Assembly: GCA_022844585.1 (NCBI GenBank)
Contig: JALHLM010000155.1
Coordinates: forward strand, 1-11,448
Origin: Pirellulales bacterium
GTDB taxonomy: Bacteria; Planctomycetota; Planctomycetia; Pirellulales; JALHLM01
DNA: 11,448 nucleotides
Direction of reading: 5' to 3'
In this document: in pieces, positions 5,617 through 11,448 of the stretch
Position numbering within the stretch: the stretch's first letter is position 1
Layout: each line of letters starts with the position of its first letter
The notes under the pieces: model-generated
What the model saw: only the letters and a program-made list of their open reading frames with translations
Database searches by the model: none
What the model was told of the DNA's origin: nothing
Program-made: the position numbers and the translations under genes

Positions 5617-5655
5617 GTTCAGTTTTCAGTGGGTTGCCCAGCGGCGATGCCGCTG
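5617..5655 (+). repeat. TTCAGT doublet and short perfect hairpin in intergenic space
   Basis: GTTCAGTTTTCAGT (5617-5630) contains two TTCAGT units, followed by a perfect 7-bp stem CAGCGGC/GCCGCTG with a 3-nt GAT loop (5639-5645 with 5649-5655). There is no T-run after it, so it is not a standard terminator. It may be an intergenic repeat or an mRNA-stabilising hairpin between DUF1501 and the next gene. The role is unknown. Confidence 0.45.
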
Positions 5656-5745
5656 CCGAGAAATTGCTGTCTGCGCGTGGCCAGCCATGACAGCTTCCCG
5701 CCGGCCGATTCATTTTCTTTGCTGCATTTCATGGCGGAGCGTTTG

Positions 5746-8184
5746 ATGTTCTCTCGCGTGTTTCCGATCGCACCGCTCGTGGTCAGTCTGGCATTCTTGC
5801 TTGCGACCGAGAAGTCGCGCGCCGGCGAGTTGGCGATTCTGCCGGCGTCAATCACGCTGACTGGGCCGGAGTTCGCGCATCGGCTGTTGGTTGAGGAACT
5901 CGCCGACGGTAAGTACCGCGGGCAGCATGTCGAGGACGTGAAGTTCTCTTCGAGCGATCCCAAGGTGGTGGAGATCGTCGACCAGCTGGCGGTCCCGCGC
6001 GGAAATGGCACGGCGACCGTGACGGCCACCGTCGGCGTCCGCTCGGCGCAGGCCGAGGTCAAAGTCGTTGATTTCGAGCAACCGCACGAGTGGAGCTTCC
6101 GCAATCACGTCGAATCGGTACTCGCCAAGTCCGGCTGCAGCACTGGCGCGTGCCACGGAGCACTGGCCGGCAAGAATGGTTTCAAGCTCTCGCTGCGCGG
6201 TTACGACCCGGACGGCGATTGCCGGACGCTTTCGCGCCAAGCGCGCGGACGGCGGATCGTGCCGAGCGATCCTGGGCGTAGTTTGTTTCTGACGAAGCCG
6301 ACCGGCGCGGTGCCGCACAAAGGGGGCGTGCGGTTCGACGTAGGTTCCCCGGAATATCGCGTCATCGCCGAGTGGATCGCGGCCGGCACACCGCCGCCGA
6401 GCGAGGACGACGCGCGCCTTGATCACCTGGAGATTCTGCCCAAGAACACGGTACTCAAGCCCGGCGTTTCGCAGCAGTTGATTGTGCAGGGTCATTTCAA
6501 TGATGGCCGTATTGAAGATGTCACACGTTGGTGTCTGTTCACGTCGACGAATCAGACGGTCGCCAACGCCGACGAACGCGGAAACGTGCAAGTAGTCGGG
6601 AACGGCGAAGGCGCCGTCACCGCCTGGTACTTGAGTCAGGTCGCCATCGCCACGGTGAGCGTGCCGTTCGAGCAAGATGTGCCGGCGGCAACCTTTGCCG
6701 AAGCGCCGCGTCGCAACTTCATCGACGGATTGGTGCTGGACAAACTCCAGGCGCTCAACATCCCGCCGTCGCCGGAATGCAACGACGGCGAGTTCATCCG
6801 CCGGGTGTATCTCGATACGATCGGCGTGCTGCCGACGCTCGACGAAACCAAAGCGTTCCTGGCGGATCCGTCGTCGGACAAACGCGATCGCTTGATCGAG
6901 TCGTTGTTAGCGCGACCGGAGTTCGTCGACTACTGGTCGTACAAGTGGGCCGATTTGCTGCTGGTGAACTCGACGAGCTTGCAACCGGCCTCGATGTGGT
7001 CTTACTACAACTGGGTCCGCGACAACGTGGCCGCGAACACGCCCTGGAATGAGTTCGCGCGACGCCTCGTCACCGCCAGCGGCAGCACGTTGGAAAACGG
7101 CGCGACCAATTTCTTTGTATTGCACAAGGATCCGCCCGACTTATCGGAGACGGTTTCGCAGGCGTTTCTCGGGATGTCGATCGCCTGCGCCAAGTGCCAC
7201 AACCATCCGATGGAGAAGTGGACGAACGGCCAATATTTCGCGATGGCCAACCTGCTCGCCCGCGTGCGCGTGAAAGACGGTCAGGCCGGCGGGAGCAGCA
7301 CGGTCTTCAACGCCAGCGCCGGCGAGTTGGTGCAACCGCTTACGGGCAAGCCACAGAAGCCGCAGCCGCTGGACGGCGAGGCGATTGAGTTCGAGTCCGA
7401 CGTCGAGCGCCGCGAACACCTGGCGAAGTGGCTCACGTCACCCGAGAACCCCTACTTCGCGAAGTCGATCAGCAACCGCGTCTGGGCAAACTTTTTCGGC
7501 GTGGGACTGGTGGAGAGCGTCGACGACATGCGGCTCACCAATCCGTCCAGCAATCCGGAATTGCTCGATGCCGTGGCGCAGCATCTGATCGACAATCAAT
7601 ACGATCTCAAGGCCTTGATGCGGGCGATCCTCCAATCGCACGCCTATCAACGCAGCAGCGAGCCGTTAGCGGAGAACAAAGCCGAGATGCGGTTCTACTC
7701 GCGCTATTACCCGCGTCGGCTGATGGCCGAAATCATGCTCGACGTGCTCTCCCAGGTCAGCGGCGCGCCAACGAATTTCCCCGGCTACCCGAGCGGGTGG
7801 CGGGCGATGCAACTGCCGGACTCGAACGTGGACTCGTACTTCTTGAAAACCTTCGGCCGCCCGGATCGGGTCATCACCTGCGAATGCGAGCGTACCGAGG
7901 AACCCAGCATGGTGCAGGTGCTGCATATCTCGAATGGCAAGGGGATCAACGAAAAGTTGGCGCAAGCCGGCAACCGGATCGATCAACTCCTCGCGGCCAA
8001 TGCCAGCGACGAGCAGATCGTGCAGGAAGCGTACCTGAGCGCCCTCTGTCGCGAGCCGACCGAGGGTGAGCGAGAATCAATTCTGACGGTGCTCCGCGAC
8101 ACGCCGGCGGAAGAACGGCGGCAGGCAATCGAAGACGTGTACTGGGGCGTGCTGAGTAGTAAGGAGTTTTTGTTTAATCATTGA
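5746..8184 (+). CDS. DUF1549/DUF1553 secreted protein with cytochrome-like and Ig-like domains
   Basis: This is an exported protein of 812 residues. A signal peptide (about 1-27, MFSRVFPIAPLVVSLAFLLA) leads into an Ig-like (BIG2-type) segment to about 112. A planctomycete cytochrome-type region follows with C131-x4-C136-H137 (GCSTGACHG) and FKLSLRGYDP. A second Ig-like segment spans about 225-312. DUF1549 starts near 325 (FIDGLVLDKL, EFIRRVYLDTIGVLPT) and ends in a CxxCH motif, C481-A-K-C484-H485. DUF1553 starts near 556 (NPYFAKSISNRVWANFFGVG, LLDAVAQHLI). The CxxCH could bind haem covalently; whether CX4CH does is uncertain. ATG 5746 was chosen over open starts at 5629 and 5731 because GGAG (5736-5739) sits 6 nt upstream and it gives a clean signal peptide. 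It is probably cotranscribed with DUF1501, across a 139-bp gap. Biochemical activity is not established. Confidence 0.92.
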   Translation: MFSRVFPIAPLVVSLAFLLATEKSRAGELAILPASITLTGPEFAHRLLVEELADGKYRGQHVEDVKFSSSDPKVVEIVDQLAVPRGNGTATVTATVGVRSAQAEVKVVDFEQPHEWSFRNHVESVLAKSGCSTGACHGALAGKNGFKLSLRGYDPDGDCRTLSRQARGRRIVPSDPGRSLFLTKPTGAVPHKGGVRFDVGSPEYRVIAEWIAAGTPPPSEDDARLDHLEILPKNTVLKPGVSQQLIVQGHFNDGRIEDVTRWCLFTSTNQTVANADERGNVQVVGNGEGAVTAWYLSQVAIATVSVPFEQDVPAATFAEAPRRNFIDGLVLDKLQALNIPPSPECNDGEFIRRVYLDTIGVLPTLDETKAFLADPSSDKRDRLIESLLARPEFVDYWSYKWADLLLVNSTSLQPASMWSYYNWVRDNVAANTPWNEFARRLVTASGSTLENGATNFFVLHKDPPDLSETVSQAFLGMSIACAKCHNHPMEKWTNGQYFAMANLLARVRVKDGQAGGSSTVFNASAGELVQPLTGKPQKPQPLDGEAIEFESDVERREHLAKWLTSPENPYFAKSISNRVWANFFGVGLVESVDDMRLTNPSSNPELLDAVAQHLIDNQYDLKALMRAILQSHAYQRSSEPLAENKAEMRFYSRYYPRRLMAEIMLDVLSQVSGAPTNFPGYPSGWRAMQLPDSNVDSYFLKTFGRPDRVITCECERTEEPSMVQVLHISNGKGINEKLAQAGNRIDQLLAANASDEQIVQEAYLSALCREPTEGERESILTVLRDTPAEERRQAIEDVYWGVLSSKEFLFNH

Positions 8185-8226
8185 ATAGCCGAGAGCGATG
8201 TTGACCCGATCAACCTGGAGGTCGAG

Positions 8227-8499
8227 ATGCTGCCTGAATTGACGAGTATTTTGCCGATCATTCACGCCCTGCCGACGGACGCGAAGCAGGAGTTGCTTGA
8301 CATTCTGGTCAAGGAGTTGGAACCTGCGCCCGCGCTTCCGAAATCGGAAGTGGACGTTCCGATGGAAGAGCCGTTTGTCTACGACCCGGCAAATCCCACG
8401 CTCGGCCTTTTCTACGATGAACCGGAGGTCGTGGATGAGGTCTTGCGTCTGGCAACGGAGGCGCGGATGGCAAGAAACGCGAGGCGCTTCGGTGGATAA
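8227..8499 (+). CDS. Putative VapB-like antitoxin, 90 residues
   Basis: The function is inferred from position: it directly precedes and overlaps a PIN-domain gene. The N-terminus (LTSILPIIHALPTDAKQELLDILVKELE) is helical and leucine-rich. The middle is acidic and proline-rich, a likely disordered toxin-binding stretch, and the C-terminus ends in basic RMARNARRF. I cannot identify a classical AbrB, ribbon-helix-helix or Phd DNA-binding motif with confidence, so whether it autoregulates is unclear. GGAGGT (8217-8222) lies 4 nt before the ATG. The stop overlaps the GTG start of the toxin gene by 8 nt, consistent with coupled translation. Confidence 0.65.
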   Translation: MLPELTSILPIIHALPTDAKQELLDILVKELEPAPALPKSEVDVPMEEPFVYDPANPTLGLFYDEPEVVDEVLRLATEARMARNARRFGG

Positions 8500-8920
8500 G
8501 TGCTTGCTCGATACGGACACATTTTCCGAAATCGAAAAGGGGCGCAACAAGATTGTGATGCTGCGCGCCCGAGAGTATCGAGCAGAATGGGGATTTCTCA
8601 CCATTTTGGCGATCACGGCGATGGAGATCAATCACGGTTTGTGGCTGAGCAACAATTCGAGGTTATTGTCGAAGTTTGCCGTGACGCTTGCGAATGAAGA
8701 ATTCCTGCCTTTCGCCGTCACGACGGCGGTTTTGGCCGGCAAGATTAGCGCTGAGTTGGACAAGCGGGGCATCCCAATTGGATTGAATGATCCCATGATC
8801 GCCGCCACGGCGATCGAACACGGCTTAGTCCTAGGCACCGGCAATACCAAGCACTATGAGCAAATACAACAAATTGGTTTTCCCTTACAGCTAGCGAATT
8901 GGCGTGAGTCGGACAGTTGA
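8492..8920 (+). CDS. vapC: PIN-domain VapC-family toxin
   Basis: This 142-residue protein has normal VapC length. PIN acidic residues are visible in order: D7 (with D9) in CLLDTDTFSEIEKG, E45 in ITAMEINHG, and D100 in GLNDPMIAATA, followed by the family strand LVLGTGNTKHYEQI, where N118 occupies the position often held by a fourth acidic residue. VapC proteins are Mg2+-dependent ribonucleases that cleave tRNA or rRNA and are held by a cognate antitoxin; the target here is unknown. The start is GTG 8492, which gives the canonical N-terminal beta-strand and overlaps the antitoxin stop by 8 nt. The pair is inserted between two members of the secreted-protein cluster, on the same strand. Confidence 0.85.
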   Translation: MDKCLLDTDTFSEIEKGRNKIVMLRAREYRAEWGFLTILAITAMEINHGLWLSNNSRLLSKFAVTLANEEFLPFAVTTAVLAGKISAELDKRGIPIGLNDPMIAATAIEHGLVLGTGNTKHYEQIQQIGFPLQLANWRESDS

Positions 8921-8939
8921 AACACACTTTGGCGATCGA

Positions 8940-11448
8940 ATGATGAAGCCGCACTGCTTGTTGTCTCTGGTCTTGACCTTCGTTGGAGCAATCGGCGTTC
9001 GCGCTGAGGCGCCCGATTTCAACGCCGTCGCGCCGATCTTCATGAAGTACTGCGTCGGTTGCCACAACGATGGCGATCGCGAAGGGAAGCTCACGCTGGA
9101 AAGCTATGACGGGCTCCTCACCGGCGGCGAGCACGGCGCCGTCGTCACGGCCGAGCAACTGGACTTGAGCCGGCTGGTGCGCGTGATCACCGGCAAGGCG
9201 GAGCCGGCCATGCCGCCCGAGGGGAGCGAAACGCCTTCGCAGGAGGAAATTCAAACCATCGTCGCCTGGGTGACGGCCGGCGCGCGCGGGCCGTCCGGTG
9301 CGCCGCCCGATCCAGCGAATCTGGTGACGCCCAAGGTCGAGCTCCTGAAACCGGCGCGGCAGACGTTGCAATCTGCGGCGCTTTCGTCGGACGGCAAGTT
9401 GCTGGCGCTGGGCGGCTATCGCGTTGTGAAGATTCTCGACGCCGCCACGCAAACGGTGTTGCGCGAACTGCCTGGCATTCCCGGCAATGTGAACAACTTG
9501 CAGTTTATCGCCAACGGCGAGCAACTCCTCGTGGCCGGCGGCGAGCCGGGCTTGTTCGGCGAAGTGCAAGTGCGGAACGTCGCCGACGGCGCGTTGCTGC
9601 GCAGTCTGCGCGGCCACAAGGATTGTCTCTACGACGCCGTGCTCAGCCCCGACGGCAAGACGTTGGCCACGGCCGGCTATGATTATCAAATCGTCTTGTG
9701 GAATTTCGAAACCGGCGAGCAAACAAAAACGCTCCACGGGCACAACGCCGGCGTCTACGACTTGGAATTCAGTCCCGACGGACAAATCCTCGCGAGCGCC
9801 AGCGGCGATCGCACGGTCAAGCTTTGGAACGTGGCGTCCGGCGAGCGGCTCGATACGCTCGGGCAATCGCTGTTGGAACTCTATGCCGTGGCCTTCAGCC
9901 CGGATGGTAAGCGCGTCGCGGCCGGCGGCGTGGATAACCGGATTCGCGTCTGGGAAATCGGTCCGGGAGCGAAAGAGGGGACAAACCCGATTCTGCACGC
10001 GCGCTATGCGCACGAAGGCGCGATTCTGCGGCTGGCTTATACGCCGGACGGCAAATCGCTCGTCAGCACCGCCGAGAATCGTTCCGTCAAAATCTGGAAC
10101 GCCGAGGAAATGGTCGAGCGGCACTTGTTGGATCAGCAATCGGATTGGCCGGTGGCGTTGGCCGTGGCGCCGGATAGTCAGTCCTTTTTTGTGGCGCTTC
10201 TGGATGGCGGCTTCTCGCGCTTTCTGGTCGAGTCCGGGCAGATTCAGCCGCCGTCGCCACCCCCAGCCCCGGAATTGGCGACAATCTCGCCGCGCGGCGT
10301 GGAACGTGGCAAAACGACGCGCGTGACTTTGCGCGGCGCGCATCTCGCGGCCGTCAACTACGTGCAAAGTTTCGAGCCGTTGGTGCAAGTAGCGATCGCC
10401 GAGGATGCGCCCCGCGACGACAACTCACTGGTGATCGACGTCACGCCGGACGCCACGATGTTCCGCGGTCCCGTACGGTTCAAGTTGCAAACCCCCGCCT
10501 CTGAAGGTCAACCTGCCGTGCTGCAAGTGGACTTCATTCCGCAAGCGGTTGAAGCGACGCCCGATGTAGCGCGGTCCGTGGAACACTTGAATGCGTTGCC
10601 CGTGGGCGTGTGGGGCGCCCTTTCTGTCCCGGGCGATGAAGACAGCTTCACGTTCGAAGCCACGGCAGGGGACACGATTGTGTTCGACTTGCTGGCGAAG
10701 CTGACCGGCTCGGAACTCAACGCGGTGCTCACCGTCTTCGACGATTCCGGCAAGCTGGTGGCCAGCAGCAACGATTTTGATGGCGTCGAAGACCCGCTCG
10801 TGGCGCTGGAAATCCCTCGCTCCGGTCGCTATCGCGCCAGCGTGAAGGATCTCGCGGCCTCGGGTTCCGACAAGCACTTCTATCAACTCGCAATCGGCAA
10901 ATTGCCCTACGTGACCGGCTGCTATCCGCTCAGCGTGCCGCCCGATGCGAAGACGCGCGTCAATCTATTGGGATACAACCTGCCGGCCGAAGCCACGGCC
11001 GAAGTGACCGCCGGCGCAATTGGCGACGCCGGCGTTCCGGTCGATGCGAATCAGTATCGCTTGCGGCGGCCGTTGATGGTGGCGATTGGAACCATGCCCG
11101 AATCGCTGGAAGCGGAGCCGAACGACGCGCCGGAACGGGCGACTTCGATCTCCGCGCCGGCCACCGTCGGCGGGCGGATTTTCGCCGAAGATGGCGGCCA
11201 TGATGTGGACATCTTCCGCTTCGACTCCCCGGCGGGCAAGCAGTGGATCATCGAAACCAACGCCGCCGGACGGGGATCGCCGATCGACACTAAGCTCGAG
11301 TTGCTGCTCCCGGACGGGCGACCCGTGCCACGCGTGTTGCTGCAAGCGGTGCGCGATTCGAACATCGAATTCCGACCCACGGACTCGAACGCGTCCGGCT
11401 TCCGCGTGAAGAACTGGGAAGAGATGCATCTCAATCAGTACTTGTACG
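8940..11448 (+). CDS. Secreted cytochrome-WD40-PPC protein, 3' end outside window
   Basis: The frame is open for 836 codons from ATG 8940 to the window edge, with no stop seen. Domains in order: a signal peptide (MMKPHCLLSLVLTFVGAIGVRA); a planctomycete cytochrome c domain with C38-V-G-C41-H42 and a later MPPEG near residue 91 that could supply a Met ligand; a WD40 propeller, about 140-440, with LSPDGKTLATAGYD, LEFSPDGQILASASGDRTVK, and LWN, VWE and IWN blade ends; an Ig/TIG-like segment about 450-540 (SPRGVERGKTTRVTLRG); a PPC-like beta-sandwich about 546-655 (GDEDSFTFEATAGDTIVFDL); a linker; and a second PPC-like start near 719 (EAEPNDAPERATSI). This combination is typical of large exported planctomycete proteins. 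There is no Shine-Dalgarno before the ATG; a second ATG follows at once. It lies 19 nt after vapC, so readthrough from it is likely. Confidence 0.9.
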   Translation, partial: MMKPHCLLSLVLTFVGAIGVRAEAPDFNAVAPIFMKYCVGCHNDGDREGKLTLESYDGLLTGGEHGAVVTAEQLDLSRLVRVITGKAEPAMPPEGSETPSQEEIQTIVAWVTAGARGPSGAPPDPANLVTPKVELLKPARQTLQSAALSSDGKLLALGGYRVVKILDAATQTVLRELPGIPGNVNNLQFIANGEQLLVAGGEPGLFGEVQVRNVADGALLRSLRGHKDCLYDAVLSPDGKTLATAGYDYQIVLWNFETGEQTKTLHGHNAGVYDLEFSPDGQILASASGDRTVKLWNVASGERLDTLGQSLLELYAVAFSPDGKRVAAGGVDNRIRVWEIGPGAKEGTNPILHARYAHEGAILRLAYTPDGKSLVSTAENRSVKIWNAEEMVERHLLDQQSDWPVALAVAPDSQSFFVALLDGGFSRFLVESGQIQPPSPPPAPELATISPRGVERGKTTRVTLRGAHLAAVNYVQSFEPLVQVAIAEDAPRDDNSLVIDVTPDATMFRGPVRFKLQTPASEGQPAVLQVDFIPQAVEATPDVARSVEHLNALPVGVWGALSVPGDEDSFTFEATAGDTIVFDLLAKLTGSELNAVLTVFDDSGKLVASSNDFDGVEDPLVALEIPRSGRYRASVKDLAASGSDKHFYQLAIGKLPYVTGCYPLSVPPDAKTRVNLLGYNLPAEATAEVTAGAIGDAGVPVDANQYRLRRPLMVAIGTMPESLEAEPNDAPERATSISAPATVGGRIFAEDGGHDVDIFRFDSPAGKQWIIETNAAGRGSPIDTKLELLLPDGRPVPRVLLQAVRDSNIEFRPTDSNASGFRVKNWEEMHLNQYLY

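Noticed and set aside
5848..6675. 275-codon minus-strand open frame inside the DUF1549/DUF1553 gene
   Set aside because: It is antisense to the Ig-like and cytochrome-like coding sequence, with no domain of its own.
8745..10388. 547-codon minus-strand open frame opposite the cytochrome-WD40 gene
   Set aside because: The plus strand encodes clear cytochrome and WD40 motifs across the same bases. The antisense frame is low-complexity, rich in Arg, His, Gln and Ala, and has no recognisable domain: a GC-rich codon shadow.
1..11448. CRISPR array, tRNA, rRNA or known riboswitch
   Set aside because: No regularly spaced repeats, no cloverleaf with a TTCNANNC arm and no recognisable riboswitch core were noticed on either strand by eye. 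A covariance-model scan would be needed to exclude weak cases.

Overview
The window looks like a chromosomal segment of a planctomycete, most likely of the Pirellula/Blastopirellula type (inferred from gene content, not from a marker gene). The evidence is a Tat-exported DUF1501 protein, a large secreted DUF1549/DUF1553 protein with planctomycete-type cytochrome motifs, a secreted cytochrome-WD40-PPC protein, and a PEP-CTERM anchored lectin-like protein. The DNA is GC-rich, so long spurious antisense ORFs are common.

Left part (1-1845): small genes. A promoter-like site (26-54) is followed by a 12-codon mini-ORF that overlaps, by ATGA, a 104-residue orphan protein (97-411). A 36-bp repeat begins on its stop codon. 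A 74-residue zinc-ribbon protein (549-773) follows. A C-type-lectin-like protein with a PEP-CTERM tail (846-1511, minus) faces it, and a hairpin terminator lies between them. At 1642-1845 the arrangement of the first gene recurs: the same promoter/start block, a short broken membrane-protein ORF, and a second copy of the 36-bp repeat on the stop codon.

Middle (1846-4113): two dead insertion sequences. The first is a minus-strand ISKra4-type transposase relic with frameshifts, an in-frame stop and an internal deletion, and its N-terminus is missing. The second is a plus-strand ISAs1-family element of about 1.28 kb, bounded by perfect 13-bp inverted repeats. Its transposase keeps all three DDE residues but carries two TGA codons and two frameshifts.

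Right part (4131-11448): a plus-strand secreted-protein cluster. A candidate promoter just outside the ISAs1 end is followed by DUF1501 (4230-5606), DUF1549/DUF1553 (5746-8184), a VapBC-like toxin-antitoxin pair (8227-8920) and a cytochrome-WD40-PPC protein that runs off the window (8940 onward). DUF1501, DUF1549/DUF1553 and planctomycete cytochrome/WD40 proteins are a recurrent planctomycete association of exported proteins whose biochemistry is largely undefined. The toxin-antitoxin pair sits between two of its members.

I see no CRISPR array, rRNA or tRNA, and no clear defence or biosynthetic system. The least conventional signals are the duplicated promoter/ORF/3'-repeat module and a TAGNATCGGGG promoter block placed 6-7 nt before a start codon at three sites, which suggests leaderless transcripts.
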